From M55B165 sp051744245 (lineage in GTDB: Bacteria > Actinomycetota > Humimicrobiia > Humimicrobiales > Humimicrobiaceae): a stretch of 22,435 nucleotides of DNA. The stretch is from contig JBNJCV010000023.1 in assembly GCA_051744245.1 (NCBI GenBank), positions 1 through 22,435 of the forward strand. Direction: 5' to 3'. The translations under genes and the position numbers were made by a program. This document shows, in pieces, positions 6,881-14,098 of the stretch. The notes beneath the pieces were generated by a model. It was not told the DNA's origin and ran no database searches. It saw only the letters and a list, made by a program, of their open reading frames with translations. Position 1 is the first letter of the stretch. Every line of letters starts with the position of its first letter.

Positions 6881-7946
6881 AGGGAACTCCCACTTTTTCA
6901 CCATTTTTTTTCAAATCCTTCACCACTGCTTTTAGTAAAGGTACTCCATGTTTCCTGTTATATGCTTCACTCTCAAATTCTTTTTCACCTGCTACGTATA
7001 TCTTTTCTTTTCCCTTAGCTCTTGGAGCATTTTTTAATTCTTCAATTAGGCTATCCATCTGTTTCTTGAAATCTATAACCGGCCTAAATGCATCAATATT
7101 TATGGCTACAAAGAAATGACCAATATTGGATTCCCTGGGTTCATGGGGAAATCCTATATTTGTAAGATGTGCGCTTCCAGATAAAACCCCGCATAGTATA
7201 TCAACCATTATTGCTAAACCATACCCTTTATAACTTCTCATTATATCGCTTCCGCCTAATGGGGTAACTGCTCCAGGTCCCCCGCTTTGCACTTTTTTGG
7301 GGTCTTCTGTTAGGTTGCCTTCATCATCGATGCCCCAACCGAGGGGGATTTTTTCACCTTTTTTCTCATACACTTTTACTTTTCCAATGGGTACAGTGCT
7401 TGTCGCCATATCCAATACAAACGGATTTTCCTTATATGAAGGGGCAGCAATACTTACGGGATTAGTACCAAATACTGCACTTTTTCCATAAGTAGGGGCC
7501 ACAAGAGGCTGAGAATTCGTGAGGCTAATTCCAATCATGTTATGTTCTAAAGCCATCATTGAATAATAGCCGGCTATGCCAAAATGGTTGCTGCGCTTTA
7601 CTGTTACTATAGCAACATTTGCTTTTTTGGCTTTGTTGATGCATTTTTCCATTGCCTTGTAAGCGGCTACCTGTCCTAATCCATTTCCCCCATCAATTAA
7701 AGCTGTGGTATCAGTTTCAGATAAAACTTTGATGGGAGTAGTTGGATTCATATATTTCTTTAGGAGCCTATTTCCATAATAAGTACTTAGCCTTATAAGT
7801 CCATGAGAATTTATTCCACGCAAGTCTGCAGAGATTAATACATCACCCACAATTTTTGCATCTTCTTCAGAAACTCCTAGTTTATTCATGAATTTGATGG
7901 TGTAATTAATCAAATCTTCCTTTTTGTAACGGTTTATATTTTCCAT
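6858..7946 (-). CDS. Malate/L-lactate dehydrogenase family (Ldh_2) oxidoreductase
   Basis: 362 residues, the usual length of this NAD(P)-dependent family, which is unrelated to classical MDH/LDH. The catalytic segment D41-L-R-G-x-N-S-H48-G holds the conserved His48 and Arg43. R118-S-N-H121-F-G-I-A-G-Y, G-T-N-P-V-S and D-M-A-T-S are family blocks for substrate and cofactor binding. Members act on malate, L-lactate, ureidoglycolate, sulfolactate or delta-1-piperideine-2-carboxylate. The exact substrate cannot be assigned. The start is supported by AGAAAGGA 6 bases before the ATG. It is convergent with the aldolase operon (23-bp overlap) and divergent from hup. Confidence 0.88.
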   Translation of the reverse strand: MENINRYKKEDLINYTIKFMNKLGVSEEDAKIVGDVLISADLRGINSHGLIRLSTYYGNRLLKKYMNPTTPIKVLSETDTTALIDGGNGLGQVAAYKAMEKCINKAKKANVAIVTVKRSNHFGIAGYYSMMALEHNMIGISLTNSQPLVAPTYGKSAVFGTNPVSIAAPSYKENPFVLDMATSTVPIGKVKVYEKKGEKIPLGWGIDDEGNLTEDPKKVQSGGPGAVTPLGGSDIMRSYKGYGLAIMVDILCGVLSGSAHLTNIGFPHEPRESNIGHFFVAINIDAFRPVIDFKKQMDSLIEELKNAPRAKGKEKIYVAGEKEFESEAYNRKHGVPLLKAVVKDLKKNGEKVGVPFNVTPIA

Positions 7947-7991
7947 TTTTTAATCCTTTCTAAAATAATTACCTTTTTTCTATAAAAAATA

Positions 7992-8020
7992 ATTACAAAA
8001 TTCCTTAAAATAGATATAAT
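7992..8020 (+). promoter_or_regulatory. Possible hup promoter
   Basis: ATTACA (7992-7997, 4/6), a 17-bp spacer and TATAAT (8015-8020). It would give a leader of about 70 bases. The -35 overlaps the second copy of an 11-bp direct repeat AAAATAATTAC (7962-7972 and 7986-7996) shared with the upstream region of the divergent dehydrogenase gene. Confidence 0.4.
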
Positions 8021-8098
8021 GTATAGTGTTGATTTTAGAATACAGATATATTTGGAATAGTTCAAGTTATTTATATAAAGGGATACGGAGGTAATTCT

Positions 8099-8371
8099 AT
8101 GAACAAAGGCGAACTAATAGAAGCGGTAAAAGAAAAAACTGGGTTGACCAAAAAAGACGTCAAAAAAATTATTGATGCCACTACAGATGTGATAACAGAT
8201 TCTTTGGTCAATGGTGAAAAAGTTTCACTTGTTGGTTTTGGAACCTTCCAAACTTCACATAGGAAAGAAAGGATAGGAAAGAATCCCCAGACTGGCGAAA
8301 AAATTAAAATATCTGCGAGAAATGTTCCCAGGTTCGTAGCAGGTAAAAGTCTAAAAGACCAAGTTAAATAG
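8099..8371 (+). CDS. hup: HU-family DNA-binding protein
   Basis: 90 residues, the canonical HU length. The N-terminal helices (about 1-40) form the dimer body. G46-F-G-T-F starts the beta saddle. The DNA-clasping arm is R55-K-E-R-I-G-K-N-P-Q-T-G-E-K, with Pro63 as the residue that intercalates between bases in HU/IHF. The C-terminus is A-R-N-V-P-R-F-x-A-G-K-S-L-K-D. It binds and bends DNA without strong sequence preference and organises the nucleoid. GGAGG lies 7 bases before the ATG. It is monocistronic, with a hairpin right after the stop. It could be named HU or HBsu; IHF specificity is unlikely from this single homodimeric-type sequence. Confidence 0.97.
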   Translation: MNKGELIEAVKEKTGLTKKDVKKIIDATTDVITDSLVNGEKVSLVGFGTFQTSHRKERIGKNPQTGEKIKISARNVPRFVAGKSLKDQVK

Positions 8372-8381
8372 AGGACTACAA

Positions 8382-8409
8382 GATAGGGCACTGTAACAGG
8401 TGTCCTATT
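8382..8409 (+). terminator. Hairpin after hup, probable terminator
   Basis: A 10-bp stem (GATAGGGCAC at 8382-8391 with GTGTCCTATT at 8400-8409, two G-T pairs) with an 8-base loop, 10 bases after the stop. The following T-rich stretch is interrupted (ATTAATCTTGTTT), so efficiency is uncertain. Confidence 0.5.
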
Positions 8410-8805
8410 ATTAATCTTGTTTGAGGTCTTATTAAAAATTAATATTGCTATCTTGTAAAAAGGTGTGCGTATCTTGATAGGGAAGTTTCACCTTCTTTGT
8501 CTTAAAATCTGCAACCCTTTTGAAGTGTTTTAACGTATTTACTTTTATGGTTCTCAAAATACTCACTGCCATGTTTCATTTCTTCCTCTTTTGGTATTTA
8601 TGTACAAAAGATATACTACTATTTTATAAGGGGTGGGTACCGCATAGCTTAAAATGAAGAAATTATGGATATTGAAGACCGTATAAACATAATAAAAAGA
8701 AGAAAAAATAATTTCTAAATATTTAACTTCTTACCTTGAAAGCATCCCCAAATTATGGATAATTATTATTAAAAATAGTATAAAAAAGTATATGATTAAA
8801 AATAT
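8410..8805. other. 396-bp stretch without a confident gene
   Basis: No ORF of normal size. Two short overlapping minus-strand frames are open. One of 46 codons runs 8432-8572. One of 25 codons runs 8502-8579, whose ATG follows an AGAGGA SD at 5 bases. Neither resembles a family I know, and both could be fossils of one frameshifted gene. The decamer AATTATGGAT occurs at 8660-8669 and 8751-8760. The last 50 bases are A/T only apart from a few G's and should contain the promoter of the next operon, but I cannot pick a convincing one. Confidence 0.4.
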
Positions 8806-9105
8806 ATGAATTTAGTAATAACTGTAAATAAAATTAAAGGCTACTGCCCAGTTTATAAAACTAATGACAAATTTTTAATCAAGGACGGATATAAACTAAC
8901 ACTGGAGGCGGTAGATTCTATTTGTATGCACTCGCTGGCATCCATCATGCCCTATTATGTGGCTTTGAGTAAAAAAATAAATCCAAAAGATTTAGGCCTT
9001 TCTTCAAAAGACGGTAATGTAGCTTATGTACAATGCCTGGATCCTTGTGATTATACAGGAGGAGGAACTGTAATATTTGAAATAAGGGTTAAAGATAATG
9101 GCTAA
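8806..9105 (+). CDS. TIGR04076 family protein
   Basis: 99 residues matching my memory of the TIGR04076 pattern: G12-Y-C14-P-V-Y near the N-terminus, I39-C40-M-H42, G63-L-G-like helix and V75-Q-C77-L-D-P, followed by G-G-G-T-V-I-F-E-I at the end. Cys14, Cys40, His42, Cys77 and also Cys81 could form a metal or redox site. The function of the family is not known to me. The start is consistent with the family's N-terminus, although there is no SD. The stop overlaps the start of the histidine kinase gene by 8 bp, so the two are translated together, which ties this protein to the signalling operon. Confidence 0.85.
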   Translation: MNLVITVNKIKGYCPVYKTNDKFLIKDGYKLTLEAVDSICMHSLASIMPYYVALSKKINPKDLGLSSKDGNVAYVQCLDPCDYTGGGTVIFEIRVKDNG

Positions 9106-10591
9106 AAGCAAGTCAAATTTTTTTTTAAACCAAACTGATGTAGTTTTATTTTTATTGTTACTAGGTTTTTTTACAGTTATTTCTATGTATAACTATCTTT
9201 TATTTCACACCCTTGCAGAAATATTCAGCATTGTAATCGCTTTTGCAATTTTTATCATTGCCTGGAATTCAAGGAAGTTTATAGATAACCACTACCTTAT
9301 GTTTATTGGTATAGCTTACCTGTTTATAGCTATCCTCGACCTTTTACATACCTTGGCTTATAAGGGAATGAATATATTTGAAAGTGGCGCCAATATTTCC
9401 ACCCAGCTCTGGATATCTGCACGCTACATGGAAGCTATCTCCTTGGCTGTTGCCCCTCTTTTTATAACAAGAAAGTTAAAATATTATATTGGGTTTACAA
9501 TTTATCTAGCTGCAACGATGTTAATTATATTGTCTATATTCTATTGGGATATTTTTCCTTTGTGCTACACTGGAACTGAGCTTACCGTATTTAAAAAAGT
9601 TAGTGAATATATAGTAATAGCTATATTATTGTCATCTATATTTTTTCTTTACAATTTCAGAAATGAATTTGATAGAAGCGTATTAATATTGCTAGTTTCT
9701 TCCATCCTAGTTACGGCAATCGCGGAAATATTCTTTACTTTGTACAAGGATGTTTATGGTTTATTCAACTTGTTTGGTCATTTCTTTAAAATTATTTCTT
9801 TTTATCTGATATATAAGGCATTGATAGAAACAGGCCTGAGAAAACCATACCAAACCCTATTTAGAAGACTAAAGAAAAGTAGAGATCTCTTGGAAGATAG
9901 GTCCCATAAATTGGAATTAATAAATAAAGACCTTGAATCTTTTGCTTATACTGTTTCCCATGATTTAAGAAGCCCCTTACGGGGTATTGATGGTTACAGT
10001 TATTCACTTCAAGAGGAATATGGGAAGAAATTGGATAATAGGGGTCAGGAATTTATAAAAAATATCAGGAGCCTTGTTAAAAGAATGTCACAGTTGATTG
10101 ACGATATTTTAAAGATATCCCATATCTCTACAAGAAATTTAACTTATTCTGAATTTAATATGGGAGAAATGGCCAAGCAAGTATTTTCAGAGCTAAAAAG
10201 CCATTACCAAAAGAAGAGCGTGGAGTTTATTTCAGATCCGCAAATGGTTGTAAAAGCAGATAAGGACTTAATAAGCATACTTTTAACCAATTTAATTGAA
10301 AATTCCTTAAAATTTATAAATAATAACAATGAAGGTAAAATAGAATTTAAAAAAACAGTAGCTGATGATAAATTAATATACTATATAAAAGATAATGGCA
10401 TGGGCATGGATATGAAATATGCCAAGAAAATTTTTAAGCCTTTTGAAAAAGGCCACAGTAATGAAAATATAAAAGGAAGCGGAGTAGGGCTGGCTACAGC
10501 CAAAAAAATAGTCAATATGCATAAAGGAAAGATATGGATCGAAAGTGAAATTAATAAAGGGACAACAATATATTTTACTTTAGGAGCTTAA
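9098..10591 (+). CDS. MASE3-domain membrane histidine kinase
   Basis: 497 residues. About eight hydrophobic segments between 14 and 242 form a MASE3 sensor, recognised from D81-L-L-H-T-L-A-Y-K-G-M-N and the W105-I-S-A-R-Y-M-E-A block. A coiled-coil linker (about 250-280) leads to HisKA with S287-H288-D-L-R-S-P-L (phospho-acceptor His288). The HATPase domain has an N box N398-L-I-E-N402-S-L-K-F, G1 D432-N-G-M-G, an F box near 446 and G2 G460-S-G-V-G-L. There are no PAS or HAMP domains. It overlaps the TIGR04076 gene by 8 bp, and the receiver gene starts 2 bp after it. The kinase layout resembles the phytochrome-like kinases that pair with Rcp1-type receivers. The signal sensed by MASE3 is unknown. 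Confidence 0.92.
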   Translation: MAKSKSNFFLNQTDVVLFLLLLGFFTVISMYNYLLFHTLAEIFSIVIAFAIFIIAWNSRKFIDNHYLMFIGIAYLFIAILDLLHTLAYKGMNIFESGANISTQLWISARYMEAISLAVAPLFITRKLKYYIGFTIYLAATMLIILSIFYWDIFPLCYTGTELTVFKKVSEYIVIAILLSSIFFLYNFRNEFDRSVLILLVSSILVTAIAEIFFTLYKDVYGLFNLFGHFFKIISFYLIYKALIETGLRKPYQTLFRRLKKSRDLLEDRSHKLELINKDLESFAYTVSHDLRSPLRGIDGYSYSLQEEYGKKLDNRGQEFIKNIRSLVKRMSQLIDDILKISHISTRNLTYSEFNMGEMAKQVFSELKSHYQKKSVEFISDPQMVVKADKDLISILLTNLIENSLKFINNNNEGKIEFKKTVADDKLIYYIKDNGMGMDMKYAKKIFKPFEKGHSNENIKGSGVGLATAKKIVNMHKGKIWIESEINKGTTIYFTLGA

Positions 10592-10593
10592 AA

Positions 10594-11031
10594 ATGGATA
10601 AAAAAACAATATTATTAATAGAAGATGATACAATAGATGCAAGATTGACTTTAAAGGCTTTTAAAAAAAGCAATATTGACCTTAATTTTATACTAATGGC
10701 TTATAATGGGAAGCAAGCAATGGATTACTTGTTATTTAAAGGGGAGTTTGATAATCAGGAAATAAGTTTTATTCCCGATCTAATATTGCTGGACCTGAAG
10801 CTGCCGGAATACGATGGCTTTGAGGTGCTAAAGCAAATTAGAAAAAGCAAGCATACAAAGGTGATACCAGTAGTGGTGTTTTCTTCTTCAGACCATAAAA
10901 GTGATATTGCTAAAAGTTACCAGCTGGGGGCTAACAGTTTTGTCCAAAAGCCAATTAATTTTGAAGAATTTATAAGCTCTGTTGAATTAATATCAAAATT
11001 TTGGCTGCTGTTGAACAAAACAGCAAAATGA
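10594..11031 (+). CDS. Stand-alone response regulator, Rcp1-like receiver
   Basis: 145 residues consisting only of a receiver domain. The acidic pocket is Glu10-Asp11-Asp12, the phospho-acceptor is Asp67 (L-L-D-L-K-L-P), the switch Ser is in V-F-S97-S-S, and the conserved Lys119 lies in Q-K-P. The long loop between beta2 and beta3 (about 44-62, with Y-L-L-F-K-G) is the Rcp1-type feature. No output domain is present, so it must act by protein contact or phosphotransfer. The SD (AGGAG) lies inside the last codons of the kinase gene. A weak branched stem around 11056-11096 followed by T's may end the operon. Confidence 0.93.
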   Translation: MDKKTILLIEDDTIDARLTLKAFKKSNIDLNFILMAYNGKQAMDYLLFKGEFDNQEISFIPDLILLDLKLPEYDGFEVLKQIRKSKHTKVIPVVVFSSSDHKSDIAKSYQLGANSFVQKPINFEEFISSVELISKFWLLLNKTAK

Positions 11032-11195
11032 TTTTTGGGTAATTGCTCAAATTTGAAAGAAAGTAGCAAAGTAGGCCCTTTAATATTTCCTTTCTTATTT
11101 TTCTAGATATTGGTTACAAGCATACAATTATTTTAGATCTTTAACCTAAAGCTAAATTTATATACAATATAAAGAAACTTGTGGGAGGAACTAAT

Positions 11196-11429
11196 ATGCC
11201 CCATGTAAAGGTTAAAATGTGGCCAGGCAGGTCCGAGGAAGAAAAAACTAAATTGGCAAATTCTATTCTTAACGCGGTAAAAGATATAATAGGCTGTCCG
11301 GGTGATTATGTTACAGTGGCTATTGAAGAGGTGCCTCAGGAAAAATGGTTTGACGAAGTTTATTATCCTGAGATAGAGGGTGAAAAGAAGCTACTATATA
11401 AAAAACCGGGCTATAACCCACCTGAGTAG
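11196..11429 (+). CDS. 4-oxalocrotonate tautomerase family protein, PptA-like
   Basis: 77 residues from the ATG at 11196. A GTG at 11181 would swallow the GGGAGGA SD (11183-11189) and bury the catalytic proline, so it is rejected. After Met removal the protein begins with Pro, the general base of this superfamily (Met-Pro-His-Val). The C-terminal L-L-Y-K-K-P-G-Y and E-K-W-F segments resemble E. coli PptA (YdcE), a dimeric member, more than the hexameric 62-residue 4-OT. It catalyses keto-enol tautomerisation of 2-oxo acids in vitro, but the natural substrate of PptA-type proteins is unclear. It is a single gene with a terminator-like hairpin 3 bp after its stop. Confidence 0.9.
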   Translation: MPHVKVKMWPGRSEEEKTKLANSILNAVKDIIGCPGDYVTVAIEEVPQEKWFDEVYYPEIEGEKKLLYKKPGYNPPE

Positions 11430-11432
11430 GTT

Positions 11433-11471
11433 TTTTCTAATATTTACGTTAGAAAATACTTGGTTTTTTTT
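11433..11471 (+). terminator. Probable terminator after the tautomerase gene
   Basis: A perfect 8-bp stem TTTTCTAA (11433-11440) / TTAGAAAA (11449-11456) with an 8-base loop is followed by TACTTGG and a run of eight T's (11464-11471). The stem is A/T-rich and therefore weak, but the T run supports termination. Confidence 0.5.
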
Positions 11472-11546
11472 CCAATATAATTAATAATATTAGGAAATTG
11501 GAATAGATTGTAATTTTTGAAACAAATATTTATTAGGGAGGTTACA

Positions 11547-12761
11547 ATGTCAGGAGCAGTTTCATTTAACAGTGATATTCTATCAAATAGAATATTAAAG
11601 GTTGAAGGAAGTCCCACTTTTGCATTAATTAAAAAAGCAGATGACTTAGATAAAAAACTTAAGGACAAAGGTAAATCCATTATTAGGTTTGGTATTGGCC
11701 AGCCGGATTTTAATACGCCCGATAATATAAAAGATGCTGCAAAAAAGGCAATAGAAGAAAATAAGACCAGATATACTTCAAGCACTGGCATTATTGAGTT
11801 AAAGGAAGCAATAGTTGATAAATTTGAAAAAGACAATGGCCTTAAGTATAGGATTGAAAACATACTGGTTGGGAATGGAGCTAAACATATACTTGATGAT
11901 TTAATGCGTGTTTTCCTTAATGCTGGGGACAGGGTTATAATTCCAAAGCCCTATTGGGTTAGCTATACACAGCAAGTAGTGCTATCTGAAGGGATTCCGG
12001 AATTAGTAAATTTTAAAGAAGACTTAAAGATGGATATTGATAATCTTAAAGAAATTGTTAATAGCAAAGACAATATAAAACTGCTTATATTAAATAGCCC
12101 AAATAATCCTACCGGTGCTGTATACTCCAAGCCAGAGCTTGAAGAAATTGCAAAAATTTGTCTGGATAATGATATCTATATAATCGCAGATGAGGTATAT
12201 GAGAATTTCATATATGGAGATGCAAGCCATTACAGTATTGCTTCATTTAGTGAAGAGCTCAAACAAAAAACTATAACTCTAAATGCTGTTTCTAAGACCT
12301 ATGCTATGACTGGATGGAGGATTGGCTATTGTGGCGCTGATAGCAATATAGTAAAACAGGTGAAGAAAGTACACGACCAGTCTACATCAAATCCGTGTTC
12401 TATTTCCCAGTGGGCAGCCTTAGAAGCGCTTGAGGGAAGCCAGAAATCTGTAGAAGTAATGAGGAAAGAATACCAGAAAAGAAGGGATTATATCTACCAG
12501 AGAGTATCAGCCATAGAAGGCGTTGAATGTATATTACCCAAAGGGGCCTTTTATCTTTTCCCCAATGTTTCAAAATTATTTAAAGGAAACATAAACAATT
12601 CATTTGATTTTGCAGATAAACTTTTAGAGGAAGCACATGTTGCAGTTGTTCCGGGAGGAGCTTTTGGGGATGATAGGTCTATCAGGATAAGTTATGCAGC
12701 TTCTATGGAGAAAATAAAAGAAGGCATTGACAGAATGGAAGACTTCTGTAAGCGAGTCTGA
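11547..12761 (+). CDS. PLP-dependent aminotransferase, aspartate aminotransferase (class Ib) type
   Basis: 404 residues from the ATG at 11547, which has AGGGAGG 5 bases upstream; an in-frame TTG 30 bases earlier has no SD. Fold-type I blocks are complete: G49-x-G-Q-P-D-F near the start, N183-S-P-N-N-P-T-G190, D215-E-V-Y218, the PLP Lys250 in A-V-S-K-T-Y-A-M-T-G-W, and the carboxylate-binding Arg258. G-N-G-A-K113 matches the position of Lys109 in Thermus AspAT, which reads the side-chain carboxylate of acidic substrates. It probably interconverts aspartate/2-oxoglutarate and oxaloacetate/glutamate, and perhaps prephenate. It stands alone. An inverted repeat TTCCAAT/ATTGGAA (11470-11476, 11497-11503) lies upstream. 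Confidence 0.92.
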   Translation: MSGAVSFNSDILSNRILKVEGSPTFALIKKADDLDKKLKDKGKSIIRFGIGQPDFNTPDNIKDAAKKAIEENKTRYTSSTGIIELKEAIVDKFEKDNGLKYRIENILVGNGAKHILDDLMRVFLNAGDRVIIPKPYWVSYTQQVVLSEGIPELVNFKEDLKMDIDNLKEIVNSKDNIKLLILNSPNNPTGAVYSKPELEEIAKICLDNDIYIIADEVYENFIYGDASHYSIASFSEELKQKTITLNAVSKTYAMTGWRIGYCGADSNIVKQVKKVHDQSTSNPCSISQWAALEALEGSQKSVEVMRKEYQKRRDYIYQRVSAIEGVECILPKGAFYLFPNVSKLFKGNINNSFDFADKLLEEAHVAVVPGGAFGDDRSIRISYAASMEKIKEGIDRMEDFCKRV

Positions 12762-12981
12762 AATTGTAAAAAATAATGTATTTAAGATTAACATCATGGC
12801 CTAAGATACCTAATCTATTTTTTTCTTATATTCTGATTATGGTATTCCTAAGCTTGGTAAATTGGAACTGTATATTGGAAAGTTAGATTTAATAAATTGT
12901 TCCTACCTCCCATGGGTTATTATATTAATTGAGAAAGCAAATAAATTTACCAGGTTTAAATAGGAGTGTTTTAATACTATA

Positions 12982-13737
12982 TCAATCAACGGAAATTGTT
13001 ACCTTAAATATTTTTTCAGGTTTTGCTTGCTCCCAAGACCTTTCATAATTTAATATGACAGGTGTTTTGCCTTTAGATATAGATTTAAGGGTAAATATTT
13101 CATAACCTCCTGCTCCCAGCTTTTCTTCACTTTCTTCAGATTCTATATATTCGGTATTTGTAACAGATATTACTGTACTATCTACTTTATCGCTCATAAC
13201 CCAGCTATAGCCTGTAGAAGGGTTAGATTCTAATTTTATTTTTACTATATCATTTATTTCGAGGTTTAGGCTTTCACCATTATTTTTTTCTGTTAGAACC
13301 TTTTCTTCTGGTTTATAGTTTTCCACTTCTTTTTTACTACTATGGATAACACACTCATCTGCATCTGGTTTATATTCAACTATAAATACCCATACAAAAT
13401 GACCTTGTTTTTCTTTTTCTTTGTTCCATGCTTCAAACTTTATTATACATTCATATAAATTTTGTTTCCCTTTTACTTTGCTTATACTTTCACTAGAAAA
13501 TGGATTCTTAAATACCACTTCCTCATACATTGGGTTTTTTTCTATCTCTTCTTGTGCTGCAGTAATGCATTTCTCTTCTGTGTCAAGTTCAGGAATGCCT
13601 GATTTAAATTCTTCCTTTTGTGTTTCTTCAACAATATCCTTCTCTTTTGGTTCAGGCTTTCCTTTATTTAAGCAACTAGTCATTGAAAAAATAATTATTG
13701 AAGTTAAAAATACAACTATTAAAAATTTTTTGCCCAT
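12982..13737 (-). CDS. Lipoprotein with C-terminal chagasin (I42) protease-inhibitor domain
   Basis: 251 residues from the ATG at 13735-13737 (SD AGGGGAGA upstream; a start seven codons earlier would include the SD). The signal is Lys3-Lys4, hydrophobic 5-18 and M-T-S-C22. An acidic linker (about 27-45) leads to a middle domain (about 50-140) that I do not recognise, with Cys57, Cys97 and Cys129. The C-terminal 105 residues carry the chagasin loops: N172-P-S-T-G-Y-S-W179, G208-A-G-G-Y-x-I-F215 and R233-S-W-E-Q. Chagasin-type domains block papain-like cysteine proteases with these loops. The protein should sit on the outer face of the membrane. No C1 protease is in the window. It is monocistronic. 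Confidence 0.88.
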   Translation of the reverse strand: MGKKFLIVVFLTSIIIFSMTSCLNKGKPEPKEKDIVEETQKEEFKSGIPELDTEEKCITAAQEEIEKNPMYEEVVFKNPFSSESISKVKGKQNLYECIIKFEAWNKEKEKQGHFVWVFIVEYKPDADECVIHSSKKEVENYKPEEKVLTEKNNGESLNLEINDIVKIKLESNPSTGYSWVMSDKVDSTVISVTNTEYIESEESEEKLGAGGYEIFTLKSISKGKTPVILNYERSWEQAKPEKIFKVTISVD

Positions 13738-13890
13738 AAATCTCTCCCCTTTCCTCAAAGGATAGTATAAAAAGACTTGTTTATCAAAAAAGGTTATAGG
13801 ATTAAAAAGCTATAAATCTGTATATCTAACTTAAAAAGATGATCAAAGGGTTTTTTTTATAAAGATTGAAAAATTAAACCACTACAGATT

Positions 13891-13968
13891 ATGGCTTACG
13901 AGTTAGAGCGTTATGGTGTTAGGGAACGGGTTGCCCCGGTTGTTGGTGAAGAGTCTGAAGAGCCCTAA
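13891..13968 (+). other. 25-codon GC-rich open frame beside tRNA-Arg
   Basis: An ATG at 13891 opens 25 codons ending in TAA at 13966-13968. The stretch is about 53% G+C against roughly one third around it, and its codons (GTT, GCC, CCG, GGG) differ from those of neighbouring genes. There is no SD. The frame continues eight codons upstream to a stop. It ends 9 bases from the 3' end of tRNA-Arg. It could be a real small gene, the tail of a decayed foreign gene, or a structured RNA. I recognise no homologue. Confidence 0.25.
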
Positions 13969-13977
13969 AAAGTATCA

Positions 13978-14054
13978 TGGTGTCCCTGGGCAGATTCGAA
14001 CTGCCGACACCAGGATTAGGAATCCTGTGCTCTATCCAACTGAGCTACAGGGAC
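13978..14054 (-). tRNA. tRNA-Arg (anticodon CCU)
   Basis: 77 bases with encoded CCA. Acceptor GTCCCTG (14048-14054) pairs fully with CAGGGAC (13982-13988); the discriminator is A. The D arm is GCTC/GAGC. The anticodon arm CAGGA/TCCTG has the loop TTCCTAA, giving CCU, which reads AGG. The T arm is GGCAG/CTGCC with loop TTCGAAT. It lies just downstream of ddl on the same strand but has its own consensus promoter. Confidence 0.97.
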
Positions 14055-14069
14055 ATTTGCAACTGTAAA

Positions 14070-14098
14070 ATATTACCAGAGCAAAAAATTTCTGTCAA
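14070..14098 (-). promoter_or_regulatory. Promoter of tRNA-Arg
   Basis: On the minus strand a perfect TTGACA (14093-14098), a 17-bp spacer and TAATAT (14070-14075, 4/6). The -35 overlaps the TGA stop codon of ddl (14095-14097). Transcription would start near 14063, 9 bases before the mature tRNA. Confidence 0.75.

Noticed and set aside
11181..11195. GTG at 11181 as start of the tautomerase
   Set aside because: It includes the SD and would add five residues before the Met-Pro, blocking the catalytic N-terminal proline.
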